A stretch of 64,000 nt of DNA from assembly GCA_002077065.1 (NCBI GenBank), contig NAJO01000022.1, positions 434,001 through 498,000 of the forward strand. Reading direction: 5' to 3'. The notes under the pieces were generated by a model. That model worked only from the letters and a program-made list of their open reading frames with translations, was not told where the DNA came from and did not search any database. The first letter of the stretch is position 1; every line of letters begins with the position of its first letter. Source of the stretch: Cryoendolithus antarcticus (lineage: Eukaryota > Ascomycota > Dothideomycetes > Cladosporiales > Cladosporiaceae). A program made the translations under genes and the position numbers. Positions 38,419 through 48,566 of this stretch are shown piece by piece.

Positions 38419-39977
38419 TCAGTACTTGTACAACCTGACCCCACCCTCTTTCCTGATCGCCTGGTTTAGCCTGCGGTAGTAGAAGGTCATCCCGATGCAT
38501 CCCACTGCTACGAATAGCAGCAACCCAGCGTTCACCCAGTGACCCGTCGGATAACCCTTTGCCTTCTCATCGGCTTTGTAGATGAAGACACCCACTATCT
38601 GACCAGGTGCTCCTCCGAATCCGATGTTCATCGCGATTGCTAGCCCGATCGCTGCAGTCGTGAACAGATTACTGCTCAGCCATCCCAACAGCGGTGGGAT
38701 GCAAGCGAATGCTCCGCTCGCGGCAACGATCAGACAGCCGTAGCGCGCGCTGTAGGCTGTGGGCGGCAGTACAGCTGATACAAGGAAACCTACTGCACCA
38801 ATGGTGGCGAAGAGCGCAGAGTGTAGTGCGCGAGCGTTGAAGTGATCGGCGCTGTAGGAGACGAGGATCGTGCATACGTACGCCACAGCGTAGGGCGGGA
38901 CGGTCATCAGCTGGGCTTGCAGACCAGAGTAGCCCAGACCTGCGGTGATAGTAGGCGTGAAGAGAGATAGAGAGGAGAAGGGTGTCGAGATGCCGAAGTA
39001 GATCGCGTAGTGCGCATACAGCCGCAGATCTGTGAGTGTGGCTTTCGCCTCCGCCCAGGTCATAGCTTTGCTAGCGCCGTGCGAGCCTTCAAGCTCGAGA
39101 CGCGAGGCTGCCAACTCCTTCTCGGCTGGAGACAGCCATTTCGCGGTCTCGGGGTAGTCTGGCAGGAAGAACCATACGGCGAATGCTGAGACGATCGAAG
39201 GGATGCCTTCGAGTATGAACAGCCAGCGCCAGGCTGAGTGGCCGCCAACTTGGTTCATGTGACCTACGCCGTAAGCGATGGCACCTCCGAATGCACCTGC
39301 AAGGGTTGCGGACGCCAAGATGAGAGCCACGCGGATGGAGCGCTCTTCGGTGCGGTACCAGAATGTTAGGTAATCTAGGCACTGTCAATTTGCGTCTCTG
39401 CTTGTGGTATGCACATGACTGGGTACTTACACACGAGTCCCGGGAATAGGCCGGCCTCGAATACCCCAAGAAGGAACCTCACAGCCGTCACGCTCCCGAA
39501 CGAGCCCACACCGCCGAGACCCACCGTCAGACTGCCCCAGCTGAACATCAAGAACGCAATCCATCGACTGGGCCTCATCTTCTTCAGCATGATGTTGCTT
39601 GGCACCTCGAAGATCGCATAAGCCACCAGAAATACCATGAGCGCAATGGTGTACTGGCCGTTGGTCATGTGGGTTTCGCTGAGCAGGTCATGGTGGGTAT
39701 CGGCGTTCAGGACCTTGGCATTCCCGATGTTGGAGCGATCCAGGTAGCATAACAAGTAGATGAAGGCGCATAGGGGGATGATGCGGAGGTCTTGTTTGAG
39801 GATAAGGGCTTTGTTGTCTAAGCTGTCTTGGCCGGCGAACGCGGTAGTCGTCTGATCGACATTCCGCTTCTCGTCATTGGACTCGACGTCTTCTTGGTAT
39901 CCAGATGTAGCAGCCATCTTGTCGGTGTAAGTCGAGTCTGGTGACGGCTGTGCTACTATGGCCTCTGCGTGTGACAT
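38419..39977 (-). CDS. MFS anion:cation symporter (allantoate permease/DAL5-like)
   Basis: Plasma-membrane proton-coupled transporter of small organic anions, in the family of fungal allantoate, pantothenate, nicotinate and tartrate carriers. Two exons, 39431-39977 and 38419-39374, with a 56-bp intron, give 500 residues. The cytosolic N terminus is followed by IPLCAFIYLLCYLDRSNIGN, the signature start of helix 1 in this family. Then come LVAYAIFEVPSNIMLKKMRPS, TAVRFLLGVFEAGLFPGLVYY across the splice site, WRWLFILEGIPSIV and a second half with six more hydrophobic segments (TAAIGLAIAMNIGFGGAPGQ). The tail ends KEGGVRLYKY. It is divergent from the Zn2Cys6 regulator, suggesting co-regulation. 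The substrate cannot be read from sequence. Confidence 0.92.
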
Positions 39978-40201
39978 GATGAGAATCTGTGGGCGAGGAA
40001 AGAGATAGTGTTGAGAACCCTGGCCCAGACAGAACCTGGAGAAGGCGGAGAAGATCTGGGGAGAGGTTGCAGAGCTATATGACCTACTTTTGGTTTACTG
40101 TAATGGGGTTGAATGGCCCACGTTGGATGCGCCGACTCGCTATTTCTCCGGCTACATGTCGTTCGTTGAAGGAAGGAGTGGAGAACAAGAAATTTGCGGG
40201 T

Positions 40202-40213
40202 TTCGGCGCCGAA
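40202..40213. promoter_or_regulatory. Palindrome TTCGGCGCCGAA, candidate Zn2Cys6 operator
   Basis: A perfect 12-bp palindrome 225 bp upstream of the MFS start. Eleven of its bases (TCGGCGCCGAA) recur at 45245-45255 in the AtuA/tannase promoter. Confidence 0.45.
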
Positions 40214-40556
40214 GAGAAGCCTGACTCGCGGAACTCTACCTACCAATGTTTCTCGATCGTGCACTTTTGCTTCGTCCTGACTCATCTCATTCAGTCACCA
40301 TACCAGTGACCGATCTACGCATCCAACATCATGAATCTATAGACAACCACCTTGCCGCTCTCTTCTGGCTTGTTCGCTGGAGATGAGTTCACTTGCAAGG
40401 CGCCAGCATATTGCGGAGTGATGTACAGGTCCTCACCTGAGCTCACCCGAGTTATCCGAAGACATGCACGACGAAAGGCTTGACAGCATCTCCCGTGCGG
40501 GGGCACGGCAGATCTGGTCTTCCAAGCCAGCGGCCGTCATGTCTTGATGGCTTTAT

Positions 40557-40573
40557 CGGCGCCGGCGGCGCCG
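40557..40573. promoter_or_regulatory. Two adjacent CGGCGCCG palindromes
   Basis: Overlap-free neighbours at 40557-40564 and 40566-40573 just before the regulator start codon. They may be operator sites (autoregulation) or simply GC-rich leader sequence. Confidence 0.35.
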
Positions 40574-40607
40574 TCGTCACTCCAACGTCTCTCCCTCGCC
40601 ATCCGAC

Positions 40608-42905
40608 ATGCAGACATCGAATTGCGATCGCTGCTACCGCCGCAAAGGCCGCTGCGACAAAGGGCAGCCGTGTTTCGGTTGTCAACAGGCTGGCGTACAA
40701 TGTAGCTATACCGACAAAACTCGTCAGCGGCGCTACACCGCCGACGAGTTCGATCGTGTCGAGAAACGCCTAAGGCAGCTTGAAGCCCGGAATCGCGGTT
40801 TAGAACAGGAGCTCAGCGTCGCGAAGGCCGCTCGTGCAGAGCAGGATGGCATCTCACCTGCTGAGACACATCGTTCAGGCGAGTCGACGCAGAGTAAAAG
40901 AGTAGATGCGGTGAGCCAAGTATCCTATCTGTCCATCACTGCTGCCGGAGAGCGCCAGCCCTACCTTGGTTCCACGAGTGGTGTACTGTTCGCTGACCTC
41001 GTCCGATCTGGTGTCGACGCGTCAGTATCTCGAGTTGCCACTCCACGGCCTGGCTCTCCTAGTTGCGAGACGTCAGGACAGCCACAGAATCTTGTACAGC
41101 TTGATCGCAACTTGCAAGACTTGCCTTCCTACGCTGTTGCCAAGAAGCTGACTTCAGCATACTTCGAGCATGATGCCATCTCCTTCCCATTTCTCGTACC
41201 TTCAGGCCTCCTCGAAGTCAGTGAGCGGTTCTACGAGGACGAGACACACTTTGTCTCGAAAGCACATTCATATGATGTGTTCATATTCAACATGGTCTTA
41301 GCGATCGCAACAGCGAGTGTCTACAAATACGATTGGCACATGCTACCAAGTGCGGAGTCGCACCACGCGAGAGCGATGCAGGAACTCAACGCAGTACTTG
41401 CTTGTGGTGGACTGAAGAGCCTGCAGGCTATTCTGCTGCTTTGCCAGTACAGGCAGGGCAGCTCTATCAAAGACAACTCAGCATCGATGTGGCATTTGGT
41501 TGGCATCGCAGCTCGCATCTGTCTTGAACTTGGACTTCATCGTGAGACGGCGTACCCGTTGAAGTGGGCGAACGACATGACAGGTGATCAGCTGGAACGC
41601 TTTGTCGACCAGGAGGTCGCCCGCAGATGCTTTTGGTGCCTCATCGCCATGGATCGAGTGACAAGTAACATTCTTGGTCGACCACTCGCAATCCACGATG
41701 ATGATATTGATACACTGCTTCCTAGCGTTGACAGCAGTGCCGTCTTCGACCCACCTAGCAACAGCACAGCCATTGGCAACAGGGCTGCAGTGTTCAATGC
41801 CATCATACAGTATCGACTCATCTGCGGACGAACTCTGACCGTGCTGCACCGCCCTCGCAGCATGCAAACCTGTCTCCAAGATGCACTACGTACCAGAGAC
41901 GGGCTAGCGCAGAAGCTGCATGACTGGCTGGTCGATGTCAAGCGCATAGGTTTGGCAGTCGACCTCACGTCGCCCACGACAGAGAGGTCGTGCTTCTTGT
42001 CAGAGACCTGGTACGAGCTACTCTACGCTAATGCCAAGCTCATGATCTGGAGGCCATGCCCTCTGCTGGTGGATCTCTTACATGACCAGGTCTCCTTGCA
42101 GAATATATACGATGCATCTGTACAGTCCATTACAGTGTATGCTCTCTTGCACAAATCACGAAAAATCAATTACTCCTGGATCACTCTGCAGTCAGCGTTC
42201 CTAGCTGGCTTGTCATACGTGTAAGTCCTGCACTTGTCCTGCGGTAGGTCCATGCGATCAGTCACTAATATTGCATCTCCTAGCTACTCGATAAGCCGCC
42301 ACTTACGCGCGAAGCGGAACACGAGTGCATCAGAGCCTTGCCTGCTTTCATTGGAGCCTACAACACTCGAAATCGTCAATGTTAGCCGTGCGTGCTCCAA
42401 CGTGCTCGTGGCTGTAGCCGAACGTTGGAACGCGCTGCGTCATTGTCATGAAGTCTTCGACAGGCTCAGCGACGCTGTGCTCGCGGACTCGATCAAGCTG
42501 CAAACGGCGCAATCCATGTCAGCTAGCGGGAACGCTACATCAGCCCACGTCCCCAGCCCGGTCACAAGCATTGCAGGCGTTGTAAATGCACAAGAAGGTC
42601 CGCGACACTCACACGGGCCCTCGACCGTCAGTGAAGGTCTCAACGCCGGTAATGCTACAAGATGGCAAAGTGGAACACAAAATGGAAGCTACGACTCCTC
42701 TAACGTCAACGCAGGAGTCAATTTGACAGTGGACGACGAGTTCCTGCATTGCTATGACAATCTGCAGACCCTGTACGACCACCAGCAGATCGAAGACCCT
42801 GTCATGCATTTGAGTCAAGATTGGCTGGGATATTTGGGGAACTACGAAGGATCCTACATGCAGGGTACGCAATATGGTGCCTCATCTGGCGTGTACGGGA
42901 CTTGA
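40608..42905 (+). CDS. Zn2Cys6 binuclear-cluster transcription factor
   Basis: Two exons, 40608-42220 and 42284-42905, with a 63-bp intron (GTAAGT...CACTAAT...CTCCTAG), give 744 residues. The DNA-binding cluster is complete at the extreme N terminus: Cys6, Cys9, Cys16, Cys22, Cys25, Cys32 with spacing 2-6-5-2-6. A short linker and coiled coil follow (VEKRLRQLEARNRGLEQEL, residues about 47-65), which would let it dimerise. The fungal-specific regulatory domain lies at about residues 175-500 (SAYFEHDAISFPFLVPS, LVGIAARICLELGLHRE, RRCFWCLIAMDRVTS). The C-terminal quarter is polar with Ser/Asn/Gly and ends near YGASSGVYGT, likely the activation region. It sits between the transporter and the AtuA-like gene and is the probable local regulator (inference). 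Confidence 0.93.
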
Positions 42906-43031
42906 TCAGCCTCTTGATGTGCGGATGCGATCGCATGACGGCTCAGATCCCTTGCAAATCAGTCCGGAGCGTTGAGCGAGCCCTCTGTTCGAGTACAGAT
43001 GCAGTGACTTCCTGATTGGCATCGAACTTAT

Positions 43032-44973
43032 TCATATTCGGCCACGATCCAGGAATGTTCGAGGCACTTCGACGTGCCGAGACCGCAGATACTCACCAAC
43101 TCCTTTCCCAAGCCCGTCAATTCTAGCTGAGCTTGCTATGCCGCCATCAAGGAAGTCTAGAATGCGGCTGCGAGCGATCAGCACGAGATTGACAAATGTA
43201 TCACAACACAGTGACTTACAAGTGGATGGCCCATATCCGCGGAAACTCCACGCGCTCGATTCTCTGCCCCCCGTAGTCTTTCTCCAGCAATTTCTTCATC
43301 TTCTCGACAGTCAAAATCGATTGCAGCCATGAATACTCGTCAGCATTGCGAACGAAGAAGCCGACGTTCGAATTGTTCGCCTTGTCTCCGCTGCGGGCGT
43401 GCACGATACTCCCGAGCGGTACGCGGACCGTTTCGCCGAAGCTGGAGAGATCATGTGGACTTGTGGTTTCGTATGACGGCCTTTGCACTGGATACACTTG
43501 CGTCTTGACGGGCGGAGCGATGCTGATGGTCTGGTCGCTGCTCGATAATCGCACACGATGGTCGATCATGCTTTGCGGAATCAACGAGGGGAAGATCTCC
43601 ATGAACGGCTTCGGGTCCATGGTCCTGAAGTCGAGATTCATATGATAGCCCGGGTAGCTTTGCATGCGCAAGGAGTATATGGGCGTCTTGAACTTCGCAG
43701 GGGCCAAGTCTTCCTTTCGCCTCGCCTGCACGAACACTCGGAGCATCGTGGTTCCTTCTTGCTGTGAAGACGGATCAATTGCCTCGGTGCCGTAGACTTC
43801 TGACGAGAACTTGCTGAAATTGCTGCCGCCAAAGAGATGGGCGAGCTGTTGCTGCATCATCTTTGCTTTGGCATGGACGTCAAGCCCGTTCAGGTAGTAG
43901 GTCGTCTCTGCCTGGAACCCCCCCGGCGCGGCGATCATCACTTTGGTTGTTGGCGGCGGGGGCAGACCGGTCACTCCGCGCACATACACTCGGTTCTCCT
44001 GTCCAGTCGACTCAATTTGAATATTTGCAAGATTCGCCACCACGTCTGGATTTAGATAAAGCTCTCCTTGCAGCTCGTACAGCAGCTGTGCTGTTATATT
44101 GAACTTGTTGACCGTCCCATTCATAGTCTCCGGTTTCGAGATGTAGCAGGTTCCGTCAGCTAGAATCTCCGCGATCGGGAACGCAAGATCGACTAGCTGA
44201 TCGAGATAGCTCTTGAAACCAGAGAAGTTGGCTCCACAAGCATAAGGCCCACACTCGATGAGATGACCGGCAATAAGAGCACCGGCCAGGATGTCGAATT
44301 GATCTGCTTCCCAGCCATACCACCATGCTGCCGCACCAATTACTGGAGAAGCATCTGTCACTCGGCCACAGATCACGATATCAGCTCCAGCCTTCAGCGC
44401 TTCAACAATGCCCCAGCAGCCAATATAGGCTGCGGCGCATGACGGCGCCAATTCTGGGTCCCAGTTGTCAAGGATCTGCTCCTCATGGTCGAGATGCCGG
44501 AAAGTCAGGCTCATCTGTTTGACAGATCCCACAGGGGCACCTGGCACCACCAAGTGTGACACGTCATCTCCCAGTACAGTCGCTATGGTCAGGTTCAGCC
44601 CTCGAGAAGCACACAACTCCTCGACTTTACGACTCAACGTGGTAGCGTTGAGGGCTCCGGCATTCGTCACTACTTTGATCTTTCTTGCCGCGACTTCCTC
44701 TATGCACTCGCCAAGCTGGTCGTAGAACCCGATCTCATAGCCGAGATCTGGATTCTCTGCTTTGGCTATGGCGTTCCAGGCGATATTCATCTCGCTCAGC
44801 CAGTCACCAGTGATGACATCGACATTTCCTTCACGCACCATACGGGCCATGGCATGCGGCGCATCGCCTGTCGGGAGAATAAGCGCACTAGCAAAGGATA
44901 CATCAAGACACGAGGGGCACTTACCAGTCGCGCCAGAGACATTGCCGATTCGTATGTTACGTTCAGACGGCAT
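43032..44973 (-). CDS. AtuA-like protein (acyclic terpene utilisation family, DUF1446)
   Basis: Homologue of bacterial AtuA, a protein required for growth on acyclic terpenes in Pseudomonas; the reaction is not well defined. Three exons, 44925-44973, 43220-44867 and 43032-43167, give 610 residues. The 57-bp first intron is a multiple of three; removing it restores IGNVSGATGDAPHAMARMV, the family start. The middle has DVITGDWLSEMNIAW, KVVTNAGALNATTLS, ADIVICGRVTDASPVIGAAA and HLIECGPYACGANFSG, all hallmark DUF1446 motifs. The C-terminal domain carries LGSIVHARSGDKANNSNVGF and, after the second intron, LDFLDGGIASSARIDGLGK and VPRTFLDRGRI, matching known ends of the family. Cytosolic, no signal peptide. 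Its stop lies 126 bp from that of the Zn2Cys6 gene and it is divergent from a secreted esterase. Confidence 0.93.
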
Positions 44974-45551
44974 GATTGTGAGGTAATCCGAGATTCATAA
45001 ACGGTAATGATTCAGAAGTCGATCACATAACGAGCTGTATGCTCATAGACTTGCGAAATTGTTCCACGTAGTAACGAACTTTCTGTGGCTGAATAGGTCC
45101 GCGTTGCGTTTGTCAAAGACTTCACCGAACACCGATGACAGTGTTCTCACGGCTCTCCCTCTCGTCATGTCAAGCGATGGCCGACAGGACACATCGAACA
45201 TGACCACAGGTACTGGGCCGGCTACCTGCAGGTGTTCTCGGGCGTCGGCGCCGAAAAGCCTCCTGCGGAGAACGGCACGTCACTAATAAGACGGGCGTCG
45301 TACCGAATATCAGCCTGTCAAAGCTTGCCACAGACCACGATCGTACAGCGTAACGACGAGCCTTTCCCACTAACATGTTGAACTCAGGCTCTCCGCAACT
45401 ACTCAACCGGCGATGCTCCGCCCGATAATTAGCTCGCCCCGTGCTACTCTGCACTGCCATAGTGCGATGATATACGCGCTATAAAGATGTTCGCACAGCC
45501 CACACTGGCATTGTAACAGCGCACCTCAAAGGTAGGCAGTCAGTCTTAGTC
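44974..45551. promoter_or_regulatory. Divergent promoter, AtuA-like / tannase-family esterase
   Basis: These 578 bp between start codons contain one CGGCGCCG palindrome at 45246-45253, inside TCGGCGCCGAAAA. The motif is shared with the MFS promoter. Confidence 0.55.
45245..45255. promoter_or_regulatory. TCGGCGCCGAA, same motif as upstream of the MFS gene
   Basis: An 11-bp match to the site at 40203-40213, about 300 bp from the esterase start and 270 bp from the AtuA-like start. Confidence 0.45.
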
Positions 45552-47206
45552 ATGCATTACCCTGCTATGCTCTTCACCATCTTGCCGTTGGCTTCAGCAC
45601 TTGTCCTCCCGGGAACCACTCCAGACTGTTCTTCCTTCGCGCAGTCGGTTCAGCTGTCCGGTTACAATGCCACGTACCTCAACGCCACGTACTACACTGA
45701 GCACAGTGTCAGCGGGTACGGAGTCTACAATGACATTCCGTTCTGCGAGGTCTACGCCTCGATCTCATACGGAAGCAATGATACTCTCGTCTTCGCGACA
45801 TGGCTTCCCAACCGCAAGGCATACGAAGACCGCTTCATGGCCGTTGGTAATGGCGGAATGGCTGGAATCATAGACTACGGTGGCATGATCACGCAGATGA
45901 ACGCCGGCATGGGGTTTGCAGTCGCTGGCGGCAACGCTGGCCACCTTGCGTCCGAGAACAACGATGGTGGTGGAGCTCCAGGGGTCTACATCCCGTACTT
46001 GCACGATAAGGAGCAAGTCACTACTTGGATTCATGACGCCATCAGCCTGTTCACCCCTGCTGCTAAAGCGCTGGTGGGAGCTTACTACGGTCATGAAGCT
46101 CGGCATGCGTACTATGACGGGTGCTCGACTGGAGGAGCGCAAGGTGCGTCGAAGATAGCTTGGCTTTTCTTTTACTGTTCAAGCTGACCGCCTGCAGGAT
46201 TTGCACTTGCGCAGTATCATCCGGAACTTTTCGATGGCATTGTCGCCGGCTCTCCAGGTAATTGGTACTCTCACCTAGCACTTAGCTTCTTGTGGAACGC
46301 TCAGGCTACGGCAGTAAGTCCTCCATACGAGTCGTGAGTTCCTCGCGAACATTCAGATGCTGACGACAAGATTAGACCAACGCAAGCAAACTGTCCCAAG
46401 ACACCCTCAACTTCATCACGAACGCCACACTCAATGCTTGTGATCTCAATGACGGCGTAGCAGACCGTCTTATCGAGAATCCACTAGCCTGTAACTTCAC
46501 TATTGATAGCCTCGTCTGCAACGCCGCCGCCGCAAACAGCAGCACTTGCCTCACGCCAGCCCAGCTCAAAGCAGCCAAAGCCATTTACGCCGGACCCGTA
46601 CGATCAGATAATGGCACGCAACTCTACCCCGGCTTTGACATTGGCTCTGAGAGCTCATGGCTATATCAGGAAGGGCTGCTCTCGAATGCGTTCAGTGTAC
46701 CCATTCTGCAGAACCTGGTGTACGACAACCTCAGCTACGATGCATCGACCTTCAACTGGGCCTCGGACGTGGCGGATCTTGACGTCAACGCCGGCACGCT
46801 AATCGACGAGATCAGCCCTGACCTCAGCGCTTTCAAGGACTGTGGAGGCAAGCTGCTCGTTACGCAAGGCTGGGCAGATGCCTACAACGCTGCGACCTGG
46901 CCAATACAGCACCTAGAGCAGGTTGAAGACTTCTTTGACGGAAGCGTAGCGGAGTGGTTCAGGCTGTTCATGGTACCAGGAGGTGGACACTGTGGCGCTG
47001 CAGCGGCGTACAAGAACGTCCCTGCCGCGTATCACACGGTGGCGAAGCTCGTATCATGGGTTGAGGGTGGTGATGCGCCAGAGGACATTCTTAGCACGGA
47101 TCCGCCAGATGGTAGTAGTAGGACGAGAAAGCTGTGTTCGTGGCCTGCGACTGCGAGGTATGTGAGTGGAGATGTGGATGATTGGAATAGCTATGTGTGC
47201 GAGTAG
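45552..47206 (+). CDS. Secreted tannase / feruloyl esterase family protein (1)
   Basis: Secreted serine esterase for plant phenolic esters (gallate, ferulate or related). Three exons, 45552-46143, 46198-46313 and 46376-47206, with introns of 54 and 62 bp, give 512 residues. The N terminus (MLFTILPLASALVLPG) is a signal peptide. The alpha/beta-hydrolase triad fits the family: Ser192 in GCSTGG, Asp404 in GWADAYN and His441 in GGGHC. Cys191 and Cys442 flank Ser and His and form the conserved disulfide that links the triad in tannase-family enzymes. FMAVGNGGMAG and AGGNAGH near residues 95-130 are also typical. Many NxS/T sites suggest N-glycosylation. It is divergent from the AtuA-like gene. The exact substrate cannot be decided from sequence. 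Confidence 0.93.
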
Positions 47207-47274
47207 GCAATTGTGATGATCAATATTCAAACTTTCAGACATTACATTCAGGCGCCAGCGCCGCACTCATCATC

Positions 47275-47904
47275 TCACCAATGCCCTAGGCCAATGATGC
47301 CTTCCCAAATTGCCTGCCTCTCCCCTCCAGCCTGTGCGCCAACGCATCCCATGTACGCCTCCCATCCCTCTGCCGTTCCCGTCGCAAGTGCTGCCCTAAC
47401 ATCAGCCGTACACTGCGTCGCAAGGAACCAAGCCGCACTGCCAAAGCCAAACTCATCTCCGTTCACCAAGTCCAACACTGCCTCTACGCTAGCTCCCTCC
47501 GCATTCGCCACTTGGGCAGCGCTCAGCCTACAATTCTTGCACGACTCGGAAAGCCACTTCGCGTACAGCAAATTGAACGCCGGACTCTGCATGTTCCTTG
47601 TGCCCTGCCCAGGGACGCCGGGATAGTGGTTGACGGAGTATGTGAAGTTCGCGGTCTCATACAAGATCAAAGAAAGCAGCGCTGCTTGGGTCGAGAAGGC
47701 AGAGTGGCCGAAGTTGGAGAAGGAGTAGGTGAGCCAAGGTGCTGCTTGGGCTGCGGTACGGCACTCGGATTGAGCCACTGAGCCGGCGCAGGATGCGGTA
47801 GAGGGGGCGATGGCGATGATGTTCGCGGCTGTGAGTTGAGGTGCTGCTGTAGGCTGCGCCGAGGTCGAGGTGGCCAGGAGTAGAGCGAGAGTGAGAAGCT
47901 TCAT
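47275..47904 (-). CDS. Small secreted protein, conserved type, function unknown
   Basis: A single exon encodes 209 residues from the ATG before KLLTLALLLATSTSAQPTAA, a clear signal peptide. Mature residues contain six cysteines and a striking central block, NHYPGVPGQGTRNMQSPAFN, followed by LLYAKWL. An earlier helix contains AALLSLILYETANFTYS. The pattern Glu-x-x-x-Phe followed by a Gly-rich PGVPGQGTRNMQ loop is reminiscent of lysozyme-like muramidases or chitosanases, with the Glu in LYETANF as a conceivable acid; this is a weak inference. The gene ends 68 bp from the convergent esterase stop. It belongs to a family I have seen as uncharacterised secreted fungal proteins. Confidence 0.8.
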   Translation of the reverse strand: MKLLTLALLLATSTSAQPTAAPQLTAANIIAIAPSTASCAGSVAQSECRTAAQAAPWLTYSFSNFGHSAFSTQAALLSLILYETANFTYSVNHYPGVPGQGTRNMQSPAFNLLYAKWLSESCKNCRLSAAQVANAEGASVEAVLDLVNGDEFGFGSAAWFLATQCTADVRAALATGTAEGWEAYMGCVGAQAGGERQAIWEGIIGLGHW

Positions 47905-48566
47905 GATTGCGATGGCTCTGTACTCGTGTGCGTATTTCGCGAAAGGTCGAGGTGCAGGTTGGTCTTGAGATTGTTCGTGTGCCAATTACAGGTGAAATCG
48001 AAATTCGCGATGGAGGTATTGCTGCACCCCCTTCACAGGTAGCGCTCTAGTGACAGAAAGGAAAAAAGGTGAATGCATTGTAAGTCTCACAAAGCGCGAC
48101 AAAGCGCGAAGAAGAGGCTTCTGTGCATATGAAAAAAGCCACAGTTCGTCACTTACCTCGTATGCCGGCGCATTGTCAAAGACTGACGTGTTTCAGACTT
48201 CACCCCGAACAACGTAAAGTCTGCGTGCTCGGTTTGGAGAGTTGCAGAAGTGCACTGTTTCGATGCCGTCCGAAGGGAGAAGTTGTGTCGTGTGTCTTGA
48301 TACGAGGTCGTGTCAGCCAATGAAGCCACGCCAAGCCCAAATCTTGAAGATGCAGGTACGCGTAGATGCTTCGTCTAGCTCTATCGATCTTATTCAGCTG
48401 CGCTATGCCCATCTTGTATGCACACAAGCAGTGCCTTGTCCAGCGATGCACGCGGATCCTCTCTTACTCACTTGACCGGCGTACCTTCAACCATTTCATA
48501 CTCGTCCAAGTCCTCATGGCTGATCTTCCTCCTCTTCTCCCCTTCTGGCGAACTCTCGCAATACTC
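47905..48566. other. Intergenic, no supported gene
   Basis: The 662 bp hold the promoter of the small secreted protein and the 3' flank of the NTF2-like gene. Short frames only. Confidence 0.55.

Larger units (their letters stand above)
39978..40607. promoter_or_regulatory. Divergent promoter, MFS transporter / Zn2Cys6 regulator
   Basis: These 630 bp separate the two start codons. They contain three copies of the palindrome CGGCGCCG (40204-40211, 40557-40564, 40566-40573). The pattern is CGG-N2-CCG, a layout that Zn2Cys6 dimers can bind. The last two copies lie 35-50 bp before the regulator ATG. Confidence 0.6.
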
